Assembly: GCA_932521035.1 (NCBI GenBank) | Contig: OW051495.1 | Location: 9,548,001-9,612,000 of the forward strand | DNA length: 64,000 bases | Direction: 5' to 3' | DNA from: Oscheius dolichura | Taxonomy: Eukaryota > Nematoda > Chromadorea > Rhabditida > Rhabditidae | In this document: in pieces, positions 10,959 through 21,504 of the stretch | Numbering within the stretch: the stretch's first letter is position 1 | How the letters are laid out: the number at the start of each line of letters is the position of its first letter | Notes under the pieces: model-generated | What the model was told of the DNA's origin: nothing | What the model saw: the letters and a program-made list of their open reading frames with translations, nothing else | Databases searched by the model: none | Made by a program: the position numbers and the translations under genes

Positions 10959-12710
10959 ATGAACAATCACAACAGCGCTGCGTAAATCGTTTCCCTTTCC
11001 TTTTCTCTCAACAACTTCTCCAGGTCCCGTCTTGCTCTCAAAGTAACACCATGGCTTTCTATCTGGAATGCTGCTATCATTACTTTCATTATCGGCATCC
11101 AGAAATCTATTTATCTGACCTCTACTTGGCCCTACATTACCAGTGTTCATAGTGGAGCAACGATGGATCAAATGGGATGGACGGTTGCTATTAGCTCGCT
11201 GGGTAGCGCGGCAGCAAACCCGTGTTTCGGTTTCTGGAATCAGAGGACTCTTTCCACAAAGAAGCCGCTATCTGCTGGGTTTCTTTGTTGTGCTGTGGGG
11301 AACTTTCTCTATGGCCTGTTGCCAGTCGTTTCTTTCCATCTGTACACTCCAGTTCTATATTTTTCACGATTTCTAATTGGAGTGGGAGTAGGTAATTGCA
11401 AAAAAATAGCACAAGTTCAATAAGATTTAGGCACCTTGGCTATTGTCAGAAGTTTCATAGCTACAGCAAGCACAGCAGATGATAGAGTCAAGGTGGTCTC
11501 TATGGGAATGGCTGATTATACCTGCGGATTTTCACTAGGCCCAGTGCTTCAAGTAATTTTTAAAAAAATTTGAGTGGAAGTGTTATTTTCTCTGATATCC
11601 TGTCTTTTCCAGGTCCTGTTCCTTCCCCTTGGAATTCAAGGTTTCCATCTGGGACCTCTCCTCGTCAATGCTTACACCTTTGCAACTTTTACTATGGTGG
11701 CCGTTAGTATTGTTGCTATATTCTTTGTTAATATTCTACTGACTGAAGATTACGCGGGAATTGTTTCCGACGAGGAAAAGAAAGGTACGCACCCTTTTTC
11801 ATTCTTTACATTCTCTTTTGATCTTCTACTTTTGACCAGCAGTCATGAAACACGATGATTTGCATCTTTTTGGCCGGGTGAAAGCAGTAAACCGATTTGT
11901 AATATTTACACATTGGTGTGTAGAGTTGTATAAGAGGAAAAGTTTCAGAAGATCCATTCCTGGTCATTCCAAGATTTGACCGCACAGCTATCCTGCTTCT
12001 TTTCTTCTTCTGGTGGATTTATTCAGCCATGGCGAGCTTTGAGAGCCTCGCCGCCCCAATTACAATGGCTATGTATGCTTGGAGCAGTGAGGAAGCCGTC
12101 CTCTACACGGGAATTGCCCAGACACTGAACTGTGTTGTCAATACTCTGACCTACATTGTCATTGCTGCTACGAGAGTCAGCAAATGGGACAGTCGCTGGC
12201 ATCTGGCCTTTGGATTCTTGAGTTTTGGGGCTATGTTATGATTCATTTGCCCTGGTCATTTTATGAAGGACCGCTAGAAAGAGCGCCTCTAGAAAATGGA
12301 ACGGAGATGATCAATGAAGGAGGCTGCTCATGGGAATACGCCTGGTGTGACGACACACCGCGAGTTCCCCAGTCTCTCTACATCTTCGCGTTTTCTATTC
12401 TGCTGGAACTCGGCTTCCCTCTTGTTTCTAATCCTTGTAATAAGCTGTTGTCACAGATTTTGGGCCCAAGAAAACAGGTGAGAACAGTTTAGGAGGAAAA
12501 TTTTGAGATGATTTCTAGGGCCTGCTCCAGGGAATGTTCGCTTTTACTGCTAGCATATCACAATTTATCACTCCCATTGTCTCATCGTTCGTTTTTTTTT
12601 TCCTTTTTAATTATTTTAATCCTACCCTAATAGGAAGTGCTCACATATCTAGTAGTAAGATCTCCATAGGCACAGACGATGGCTTGGCTGATGCCGGTGA
12701 AATGAAATAG
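10959..12710 (+). CDS. Major facilitator superfamily transporter, MFSD8/CLN7-like
   Basis: A 23-base first exon (MNNHNSA, 10959-10981) splices to 11024. The product then reads TPWLSIWNAAIITFIIGIQK (TM1), the loop SVHSGATMDQMGWTVAISSLG, and SRFLIGVGVG before the next intron. A middle loop ends ILLTEDYAGIVSDEEKK, and later exons encode PSLYIFAFSILLELGFPLVSNP and GLLQGMFAFTASISQFITPIVSS. Order and loop placement match MFSD8, a lysosomal membrane transporter/channel; about 11 helices are visible. The extreme C-terminus is doubtful. After IVSS a 10-T tract at 12592-12601 is followed by an early stop in frame, while a one-base shift stays open to TAG 12708-12710. I used the longer end. Either a homopolymer error or a short last exon (stop at 12669) could explain this. 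Confidence 0.8.
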
Positions 12711-13590
12711 CAGAAGAAGTGGAAGCAACCTGCTTGACATGGCTTTTCCGATAAAATGGAGCCTTTTACAACAAATAACGGTCGTTTTGGATTAAAAGTG
12801 GGGATTCAACGCGAGTTTACAGGAATAAGCGAACCATTTGACAATCAAGAATGCCTTCTGTAATCTCCAAAGTATTACGAATGTAGTGAACTGCACGCGA
12901 AAATGAACCGTGCCCCCCAGTTTAGGCTTATCTACGTATTACCGTGTCCCCCGTGTAAACCATACCACTGTGTCCGTTTTATTAAGTGTATCAAGTATCA
13001 AGGACACGGATTTTCTTGTTCATTATCGGATGGTGCCGGTAATTTCGTTGCAATTGTGACCCGCACCGACTGGAAATTGAGCTCCAAATTTGCGGCATAC
13101 TGTAGCCGGATGGTGTTTTCTAGGCCATAATATTCTGAAGCAGCCCGGAGAGTACGCGCATTCATCCTAAACAGTGTCCCTTTATTTTTAATTTGTAAAA
13201 AAAATTGAAAGGGATTAAAAGAAAACCTACACTATAGGTGGATGGAGTGGAACCCCTATTTCCCATTGAACTTTTGATTGGTTACACCTGAAACAGGAGT
13301 TGTTAAAGTAGAAAGTAAGCAGAATCTCGTATAAACAGTAAAAATGAGTAAAAGCTTTGTGAGAAAACGAAAGCATCACTCAAAGGGGCTTTTTATAGAG
13401 GACGAGGAGAAATTGAAAGCTGTTGAAGGAGGGAGGAACAAACAAGCGGTATTGAGAAACAGTAGGAAAACATCAATGCCCGTCCACTTATCATTCCCAC
13501 CCAACAAAACCTAGTAATTTGTTTAGCTCTAACTTGGATGGCTAATGCATTGATCGATGTGAGGGAAGCATTCGTAGTTTTTTCCCGCAT
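12711..13590. other. Intergenic, no gene recognised
   Basis: Mixed-composition DNA between the MFSD8-like gene and the SINE. A 75-codon plus-strand frame at 12903-13130 has no domain and no splice partners. Nothing else is supported. Confidence 0.5.
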
Positions 13591-13599
13591 TAATACCAT

Positions 13600-13950
13600 T
13601 TCGATACCGTACCCCCTCATATAAAAGAAAAAAACGTAAAACGGAAGAGGAGAGCTTTCCATACCCTTCTGTTGTGAAAAGTTCTCAATCATACGTGCTC
13701 CTAGTATTCTCCTATCTTACGTGATTTTGAGTGTTACAGAGGAACTAAGGGGTGTCAATCACCCCGAAAAAATTGGAAAAATGGTGTTCATCCATGGAAG
13801 GATCGAACCCAAGTTGAAGAAAACAAAAAAGTTTTGTGGGCGAGTGCACTATCCACTCAGCCAGTTTGAAAAAGTGATGACGAGCAAGTATCCTTCCCTT
13901 GTGAGGCAGGTGGCTGATCCCACTGCGAATCAAAGAACTTCCCTTGTCAG
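13600..13950 (-). mobile_element. tRNA-derived SINE (minus strand)
   Basis: Read on the minus strand the element contains an RNA polymerase III A box, TGGCTGAGTGG (13853-13863). A B box, GGTTCGATCC (13800-13809), lies about 54 bases downstream, a spacing like a class II (Leu/Ser-type) tRNA with a long variable arm. A non-tRNA body follows, containing CCATGGATGAACACCATTTT and GAAGGGTATGGAAAGC. The same head and body recur in both orientations at 52008-52400. The 5' side carries CTGACAAGGGAA and CTCACAAGGGAA motifs. Confidence 0.75.
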
Positions 13951-14051
13951 ATAGGCTCATAACCGATAATTCTTGGTGTGTTGAATCGTGTTCTCGAAAA
14001 ATTCTAAAAATGATTGAAAGGGACATTTTTTATTTAGTGCATGAATTTGTT

Positions 14052-15334
14052 TCACATCTCCGAAGAATGATAAATATTAATTGCGTTAGAAGGTCGACGA
14101 TTATATTTCGGAGCGGATTCTGGCATTTGAATTGGGGAAGATTGGACTCTGTTATAACATTTACAGCGAGAAGTAAAAAGTTGAAAAATAGCCTGTCTAT
14201 ATGGCTTGATAATTATAATTGTAGCTACAGTATTAAAAAAGGGATAAAGTACAATTGGGGTGGCAACAATGTAAAATCCCAAGTTGGGACGATCGAATAC
14301 TTCTCTATAGATTGGATCCGTCTCATTCAATGAAAATACAATTGCAAGTCTAAAAATAAAACACGCTATTGGTACATCCACCAGAAGCACGGGTAACAAT
14401 ATCTGAAAGAGTTGAAACGATTTCTTTGATTGGTAATTTACTTGAGCTAGTAGCAGCGCTGTTAATCTTGTCTGTAAGGAACGATTCTCCGTGGACATCC
14501 GATGAGCTTCTTTCATAATCTTCCGATGAGTAAAATAGGTTAGTCCAGATAATACAAAAGGTAAGAAAATTATAAAGACAATAGTGAAAAACACTGAAAA
14601 GAATTATTAGAAGAAATAACGAAGAAAAAACCAACACAATGGACGAAATGTTGGACTGTCGAGGTCAAAAAATGTGACAACATCATGCTCCACGTCGAAT
14701 TCTTTAAGAATATAGCTGACATTATGCCGTATTACAAATTGTTCAAACCCCTAAAAACATTTACTTTTTTATTGAAATCAAAAAACCAACATGCATCCCC
14801 TGAATCACCTGGGAGCAGAACCCTATTACAACGGCGAAGACAATTATAACTTCTCCTAGTTGCACTATCACAAACCTAGAAGAATTTTAAAAATAAATAA
14901 AAAAGATTTACGGTATTCCACGACTGTATTTTAAAATAGTTTGAAAGTTATACGTAATAGCACACCGCATGATAGTTAATTCAATTGTACAGATAACTGA
15001 GAAAAAAAGAGCACACCAGGAAACAATAATTGCGACTAGACCACCCGCTTCTCCAAAATATTTAAAGAAGTTAACCTTCGCTAAAGGGAATGGAAAATGC
15101 GACTGGTTGATATTGGAAAAATATTCCCAAAGAAGGCTGTTAGATAGGATCATTTCACTGATCTGAAATAAATGTTACCTTTTTTTCCTGGAAGCCCCTT
15201 ACCACCATTTTTAGAAGAAACGGACGAATAAATTTCAATTTTGAAGGCGATTTTGTTACAATCACACAGATAAGAAATAGAGATGGAATATCCAAAAGGA
15301 AAGAGCCGAGCATGCCAAAAGAGATCAGATCCAT
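14052..15334 (-). CDS. Seven-transmembrane chemoreceptor, Str/Srh superfamily
   Basis: ATG at 15334 opens MDLISFGMLGSFLLDIPSLF (TM1). Further exons give a TM2/TM3 exon (14908-15153 region, with VAIIVSWCALFFSVICTIEL), a helix in QLGEVIIVFAVVIGF, an extracellular loop (14640-14755), and a last exon pair with VFFTIVFIIFLPFVLSGLTY. The C-terminal hallmark is LLLAQ|ILLPVLLVDVP and a kPYRqAI motif before the tail. A 39-base intron without any stop codon splits the TM6 coding region near 14404-14442. Length and topology are complete, so the gene looks intact. Family role: odorant or chemical sensing in ciliated neurons. Confidence 0.7.
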
Positions 15335-15669
15335 GCTTCATTTAAATCAAAATCAACTCTTCGGGGAGGGAGTCAGTAGAAATAAAAAGAAGTAGAATGA
15401 TTATTATTTTCCAGCTGCTTCATATTCGCTGGATTCTTTCACTAGAACCAACCGTCGACTTTTGTTCTGAGATAATGAGAAATCAAATTGGATTCATAGA
15501 ACGGAAACACGGCTGCTAACAATTACATTTTTCTAGAAGCAAGTTTATTAATAAGTTGCTAAATTATTAAAGAAGTGGCGAAGTTTCCCGATTTATGGAG
15601 AAGAAGGGAAACGGAATTAACCCATTGGTTCAAAAACAACATTTTTTCAAAGACTTCAAAATCAAAAAT

Positions 15670-16080
15670 TCAAAATCAAAGAAGGGATGGAATTTATCTG
15701 CCTATCAATTGCACGGTGTCCTATTCCAATATTGGGTAAGTCTTATCGATTCCTGATGACTTCTCTAGGATACTCTCCATGGAGGAAAGACGTTTCATTG
15801 GCAGGGCTGGTTGGCCATTTTTCTCTTCTTCATCCCGTGTCTTTGTTTCTTCGGAACCATGCTCTACTGCGGCTATAAGACTCACCAGACCATGGATGTA
15901 CTCGACCCGCCATCCCCCGATTTTCAGGCAGCAAAGGATTCGATGAGTTCTGCCACTGCAAAGCAGAATGCCGTGGTGTTTCGTATGTTGGCCATCCAGT
16001 CAGTCGTCCCGCTGATTCTTCTTCAGTTTCCGGCAACCATTCCATTCTCTGGCTCGATGTTCTTCGTTCTCGACAAGTGA
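15670..16080 (+). pseudogene. Chemoreceptor fragment (TM5-TM6 part only)
   Basis: Two exons joined across 15734-15768 read LSAYQLHGVLFQYW, then DTLHGGKTFHWQGWLAIFLF, a long helix, the intracellular loop TAKQNAVVFRMLAIQ and TM6 (SVVPLILLQFPATIP). This is the C-terminal half of a Str-superfamily receptor. The N-terminal half is absent: immediately upstream begins the oppositely oriented gene whose ATG is at 15334. A donor GTGAGT follows at 16077, and a hydrophobic stretch at 16130-16240 might be a decayed TM7. Confidence 0.5.
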
Positions 16081-16394
16081 GTTATGTGCCGAGGCGGACA
16101 AACAACCGTTCCCCTAGGGAGTACACCAACTTCCTTGTGATCGTTATCCTGACGTGTCCCTGTCTCGAATTTTTTTTTGATGAGATATCATCGACCATTC
16201 TCTTCTTTTTGTGCTTCATAACGAGCCTGATTGTTCATGTAGACGATAATATTGCAGTCGATCAAGGTTCGAATTAACATTTTCCTCTATCTTCCTCGAT
16301 ATATCCACGTGTCTATGGAGCACACTCGATTAATATGTGCAACTTATCAAGTTATGCTACTTTATTTCTTCCATTTTTGTATTAATTTTTCAAG

Positions 16395-17160
16395 ATTTCG
16401 GCTATTGGAATTGGAATAAATGGCTACGTGCTCCTCACGCTTCGAAATCCTCGCTATAATGGAGCTTTTCATTACATTTGCAGGTATTTGTGCTTTTGCC
16501 CTGAATGAAAACTGGTTCAGTTTTAAATCAATCTGTAATATTTTAGTTCTACTAGCCTCTTTCCTGTGGTCGGGTCCTGTAACATGGCTGTAAGTCGGAT
16601 TTTCCCTGTCCTCCCCATATTTGTCAATATCTTTACTAGACAGATAAATAGCTCGTTATTCTTTGGAATGGGTCCTTCGATCAGTTCTTGTATGACTGTT
16701 AATCGCTTCCTGGCAGCTTTCTGCCCTTTGAGGTTTAGAAATAGTCGAGGGAAGGCCATAAAACTGGTAGATATCTTTCTTGAAAGATTATCATGTGTTT
16801 TGCTTCAGCTCGGCGTTGCTTTCTGCCTAGTTACTGCACTTCCTGTTTCTTTAAGATGGATAATTAAAGGTTTTTTTGTCATGTATTACTAGTTGTATGC
16901 ATTTTTTCTTAGAAGATTGCGCCTACAAGTATGATTTGGCTTCTTTGTCATGGAGGCCGTTTTCTGACTGCGTCGATGAGAACAATTATATGATGCTCTA
17001 TATATTCGAAACCCTTACAGTAATCTCTATTATTATGAACATCTGAACCTTTCTTAAAATAACATTTATTATGGTGAACCTTGTCCCTGTAAAGATCGTC
17101 TTCAGAGAGCGATTCCAAGTGGCAGTTCTTCACTGGTACGAGAGAAAAAGAACCGCTGAA
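16395..17160 (+). pseudogene. Srx-like chemoreceptor with an in-frame stop
   Basis: The frame opens with AIGIGINGYVLLTLRNPRYN (TM1). It continues through VLLASFLWSGPV and a TM3 exon ending TVNRFLAAFCPLRFRN, which matches the NRf/aP motif after TM3 in the Srx family. The TM4 exon LGVAFCLVTALPVSLRW and the extracellular Cys-rich loop DCAYKYDLASLSW with SDCVDENNY follow. TM5 then reads TLTVISIIMNI followed by TGA at about 17046-17048 and continues TFLKITFI in the same frame. Srx proteins keep an open D/N-x-x-TFxK motif here, so the stop looks like a nonsense mutation. TM6-TM7 are not visible downstream. Confidence 0.6.
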
Positions 17161-17359
17161 CGGCCATTTGGCAGACTCATTTAACCTTGGATGGGTGAGT
17201 TACTCCTTTTTATTTGAAGAAGTGACCCGCGATTCCGAAATTAATCCGACATTTTTCGAAGAAAAAAGGTATTTCAGGTTCATCATGTACTGGTACAGTA
17301 GACCGAAGAAAACATCCCAGCGACCGACAATTAATATCAATCCCAGTTCCTGTTGATTA

Positions 17360-17535
17360 ATTGTGACGACAATCCTACCCTAATAATAGGCAGATCTCTG
17401 TCTGTCTGCAAGACCTGCCGTCTGTACGGATTGACAGGTCAAATGAGAGAGAAGCAGAAAGTTTCGACTGTCAAATTTGTAATCCAAACGCGGCCAAAGG
17501 CCGCCGGAGGCATATTGGTTGTTTCAGGATACTTT
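17360..17535. repeat. Dispersed repeat, copy 1 (contains GTCTGTCTG)
   Basis: This segment begins AATCCTACCCTAATAATAGG, runs through a short GTCTGTCTG tract, then GTACGGATTGAC, GTCAAATGAGAGAGAAGCAG and AAAGTTTCGACTGTC. The same order of blocks is found at 57628-57790. The function and class are unknown. Confidence 0.7.
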
Positions 17536-17539
17536 TCGA

Positions 17540-17692
17540 AATGACAGGATATGGCTATATTATGGGCTACCATGCGACAATGCTCATCGTCTGCCTTGCT
17601 CTTCTATTTTTCTTCAGAAAAAGACTCGTACCATTGACGCTAACTCCTCCGATTGGACTGGCTACAAAATACAAATTCGGCACTTTCTACCG
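17540..17692 (+). CDS. Small hypothetical membrane peptide (doubtful)
   Basis: ATG at 17540 opens a 50-residue frame with a single hydrophobic helix (MLIVCLALLFFF) followed by a basic stretch. It has no recognised domain and could equally be a leftover receptor exon. It lies between the dispersed repeat and the Helitron helicase relic. Confidence 0.15.
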
Positions 17693-17769
17693 AATGTGAA
17701 TTTATCAGATTAACAAAAAATAATATATAAATAGAAAAATAAAAGAACGGAAGAAAAGTAGCCACGCAA

Positions 17770-18360
17770 TGATGGGTTATCATCACGCCTCAAAGAGCTG
17801 CTCAATACTACCGAGAAGCCGTTCTATTGATGCACACGATGCGAAGACCGGATTAGTTGCTCTGGATCCAGAATCCTATCACCGAGTCACACCCGCTGGC
17901 ATGCCTCCTTACGAACTGAAGCTCAAGGTATTCAGCTTCCTTTAATCAGTTTCTATACAATAATTATAGAAAGGAGCCATTGTGATGCTTCTCGTAAACA
18001 TGAACAGTGACTTGGGCCTTTCCAATGGAACGAGAACGGTTGCGAAGAAAATTGGAGACGTGGTTAGCTTTTTGTAGCCATTTAATTATTTTTTCGAGCT
18101 TTAGAAAGAGTGCCTGCCTTCCAAAGTCGATCTGACTCGGGTAGTCTTCAACCCGCCCAACTGCTTAACATGTCGCCTTCAAGAGGACTCAGTTCCCGAC
18201 CAAGATGGCTTTTTGCATGACCTACAACAAGGCAGATGACCAAACGCTGAGCAAAGTTGGCCTGATCCTGAGGACACCCTGCTTTGCTCATGGTCAGCTC
18301 TACGTGGTCTTCTCGAGGGTTAGAAGATTTGCCTATCTGGTGCCAGCGAAGATAGAGAAT
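17770..18360 (+). pseudogene. Helitron/PIF1-type helicase C-terminal relic
   Basis: Three blocks are recognisable: LSSRLKELLNTTEKPFY; then in another frame HRVTPAGMPPYELKLK and KGAIVMLLVNMNSDLGLSNGTR (the VMLLRNLnpsxGLCNGTR motif of Helitron helicases); then QFPTKMAFCMTYNKADDQTL and HGQLYVVFSRVRR (motif VI, QFPxxxAFAMTINKxQGQT...GQLYVAxSR). Frame changes between blocks, near 17828, and spacer sequence between the second and third show the gene is broken. The Rep domain and the rest of the helicase are absent. It is a fossil of a rolling-circle transposon. Confidence 0.85.
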
Positions 18361-18366
18361 GGAAAT

Positions 18367-18830
18367 CGATCTCGAAAATGAACCAGAACTGGTGTTTACA
18401 CTTCTTACAAGAACAATTTTCCTTTTGTAAATAAATTGTACCATATTCTCCAAATGAAAGATACAAAATGAACTGTAGTTATTGGCCATAGAAAGACCAG
18501 AAGTTTTGAACGCGGTCCACATTTCTTCCACAGATTCAAATCTTCTCATTCTGAGCACTACAGAATTTCCACGATGAACGATAGCCAATATTTTCTGAGG
18601 TAGTTGAAGAATCTCTTCTTCATACAAATATAATGGTTTCTTGTAGACGTCGCAGAAACTATTGATTTTGATCGTTTTCGGTTGAATTTCTTGCAGCGTT
18701 GACTCAATTTGTTCGTCTGATACTTTTCGGAAAAATACGCCATCACATTTGATGCTCTTGAATATGGCAATTGAACGGTGGGTTGAGGTGAAGGTAACGT
18801 TCCCCTGAATCGGATAACAATGCTATAGAA
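18367..18830 (-). pseudogene. Fragment of a nematode protein resembling F-box-associated regions
   Basis: On the minus strand an open frame reads VTFTSTHRSIAIFKSIKCDG, continues through QIESTLQEIQPKTIKINSFC and ILQLPQKILAIVHRGNSVVL, and reaches FESVEEMWTAFKTSGLSMAN. The even mix of short beta-like segments and the overall style resemble the C-terminal regions of nematode F-box proteins (FTH/DUF38-like). No F-box and no proper start are visible. It abuts the Helitron relic tail-to-tail, so the 3' end may have been lost at that insertion. The family assignment is tentative. Confidence 0.35.
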
Positions 18831-18839
18831 ATGAAAAAA

Positions 18840-19880
18840 TGCTTACAAGATGAAGTAGGCCCTTACAACAGATCCCTGCAACTTCACTGTCTAGTATGGG
18901 CAGTTTCGAATAAATTGGTTCACCTCCTCCTTGTTATGTTCTAATCAGAAGCTCCTAAACTTCGAGAGAGAAAGAGAGAGGGGGGAGAGACGCGGGCATA
19001 GGGTCCCGAGCCACATATTGTGTATTTGGTTGGTCCAATATCAAAACTTTCGGTAAAAGTGTATTCCAAGGAAAATAAGTTTTGCTGAACGGAGGAATTA
19101 TTTTGGAGCTAAAGTGGAAACCTTTTTATCGGGGTTCAGTTGGTGATAATGGCCGTTTCTTCTCGTATTCTTGCCCATTATCTGAATAACTTGAGAAAGG
19201 TGGCTTGAAGATAGTCTAAAGCGGAAAGAGCGACTTTTTAGGTGACAAGCGATACCGTTGTTTACACGGCTTGACGCATCGCTTTCCTAAAACAATGGAT
19301 TGAATTCAGGACACAATAAACTCACGAAGAAAGTATTATCCAGTGAGATACGGGAAGTGTTCAATGGGAAGGAAGGTCATGCGTTGAACTGGGCCAGTTG
19401 TTTCATCGTTTTACAAATTGAAAGAAGGGAGGGGCACAGTAGTTTTTTTTAACAAGAAAGGAGAAACAGAAGTTATTCAATTTAGCAAAAGAAGGGGTCG
19501 ATTGCCAAGACAATAGGCAGATTTGTGCAGAGGGCGCCAAGTTTTACAAGTGGTCAGCGGCTTGAAACAAAAAACAAAAAAACAAACGTATGGCAAACAG
19601 CTGGGGGGAGTATAAAAAACCTAAACGCACTCGATCTCCGCGAATTTTCCCTTTTAACAATTCTGTTTTATCAGTTGTTTTTAGTATAAACATAAGCTGG
19701 AAAACATATAACTAAATTTAAACAGAAACAACAGACATAGGGGAAATGGAATTTTGACGCAATTTTGCGTAGAGACGCGTACGCCTTGGAGTTTGCTATT
19801 CAGGACAGGAAGAGTCTAACAGACAATGATTGTTGACACATTCACTTTTGAGACTATCATATTTTCGCTTTATTTCGAAA
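18840..19880. other. Intergenic, no gene recognised
   Basis: Purine-rich and AT-rich stretches (for example GAGAGAGAAAGAGAG at 18963) without usable exons on either strand. Confidence 0.5.
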
Positions 19881-19891
19881 CATATTTACAT

Positions 19892-21283
19892 TCAGATGGT
19901 TTGAGAAGTCGTTAACTTGTTTTCGGAATTCTTCGCATTCCTAATGGCGGTCGACGGCTTCGCCCATTGCTCCCATTGTTCGTTTAAAATTCGTTCGTAT
20001 TCGATACTTTCAGCTTGCTTTTTCATAATTTCGACTTTCGTGGATTGCCTGCGTTTGGTGACCAGGACGGAGACTGGAATGAGGACGGACAGGGCTGGCA
20101 TAGGCTAAAACAGTGGATTCGATCCTTTGAGTTTTAACTCACGTAGCAGGCGCTCCGGGCAGTACTGTAGGCGACGATGTTCTCTCCAAAGATGGAATTA
20201 TAGCTGAGACGGGCGGAGAGGACCAAAATCGTGGAGAAGATGAAAGCGGCAGTCGTGGTAATGGACACACAGAGCACTAATTCAGTGGTCCTGACATTCT
20301 CCGATATCTGGTACCGTTTTGACAGACAAAACCTTATCCTGAAACAGTTCTTTGTGTTATGTTGAAGAAGCTCTTGAAAGCCAGACAAGAAATGTTCTTT
20401 GTAGTGTAGAACTTACTGTTTTTTCCGCTCTTCCATGTTGTATTTATAGAGGTAACAGCTAATAATCAGTCCAGTCAGTGAGCAGATAATTGAGAGGGCC
20501 AAGGTATGGTTGAAGTGTTTCTTCGAGCCATCGGGCCAGAAAACATACGAGACTTCGCGGCTGGCAAAGATTTCCGACTCGAAGAAACCGAAGACATAAA
20601 TGTACTCGAGAAATGCGCAGAATAACTGAAAGAAGCTCTCCGATATGCAGATAGATAAAGAACGTACCGCCGCCATGACCAGGGTCCGCCCGAGTTTCCG
20701 ACCCCATTTCTCGTATTCATCAGACCTCTTGGTGGCCACGCTTCTTTCTACCAAGACACCCAACATGAGCCATGTTTGAGCGTAAGAGGTAAAGGTGATA
20801 AGGGAGTTGATGATACGGTAAACGGCCGGAGGCAGGAAGGCGTCACAAGGATTCTCAAAAGAGAACGAAACGGACAAGATGTGCACCTGTAAATAAATGT
20901 AACTATTTCAGAAAAACGTATACCGTTGCTACGACCATAATGACGCTGTTGAGGAGAAGATTACCGACGAAAAAGTAGGAAATGAGCTAAAATTGGAAGT
21001 GCGTCTACTGGGGATGAGGGCACCTTTAAATTCTGATGGACTGGAAAGTGAGGAATACGGAAGACGATTGTCCAAGCCAGGAAGAGGGTGCCCAGAGTAG
21101 AAAGAAGAAGGTGAACGAAGTTGGAGACACGAAATGGCCAAGACATCATCACGGGCACCGCATACTAAAAAGGGGCAGACATAGAAAACAAGGAGCAGTT
21201 CTTGAATTTCAGGAAGAAAACAGGGGCAATGCCCTTACCTGAATGCATGACAGATCGTCTCGGAAAGGAAAGTCTCGGCACAT
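19892..21283 (-). CDS. Seven-transmembrane chemoreceptor, Sra/Srab/Sre group
   Basis: ATG at 21283 gives MCRDFPFRDDLSCIQ, then an exon with SNFVHLLLSTLGTLFLAWTI (TM1), TM2 in LISYFFVGNLLLNSVIMVVA, and TM3 followed by LVERSVATKRSDEYEKWGRK. The ER..AT....YE pattern after TM3 and LSKRYQISENVRTTELVL before TM6 are hallmarks of the Sra/Srab/Sre group. The C-terminal exon holds TM7 (ALSVLIPVSVLVT) and a charged tail ending at 19892. All seven helices can be placed and introns are short with good splice sites, so the gene looks functional. It would act as a chemosensory GPCR. Confidence 0.75.
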
Positions 21284-21504
21284 GTCACTGGGAGAAGCGA
21301 GGGGGGAGAGAGTGGCCAATATAACGTGGGATGTCTGGGATGTCTTTGCCACCCCCAATAGGGATCAAATTGCCTTATTAGAAGGCACGAAAAGGCAAAC
21401 AAAGAGATAAAAAGAAGTAATCCGAGAAAGAGTTGACTGGGTGGGTGGAAGATGGCAAACATTAGACTACAAACGGGTCCAAAATGAGCTGTCTTTCGTC
21501 CAGG

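Noticed and set aside
12625..12650. Third full copy of the GTCT dispersed repeat at the MFSD8-like 3' end
   Set aside because: Only TCCTACCCTAATAGGAA matches; the remaining blocks are absent, so it may be chance or a short remnant.
13800..13863. Functional tRNA gene on the minus strand
   Set aside because: A and B boxes are good, but the acceptor stem and anticodon arm do not pair, and the head continues into a body shared with other copies. It is a SINE.
18148..18627. 159-codon minus-strand protein overlapping the helicase relic
   Set aside because: Its C-terminal third is the antisense of the helicase motif VI region. Only the part upstream of 18367 looks like protein.
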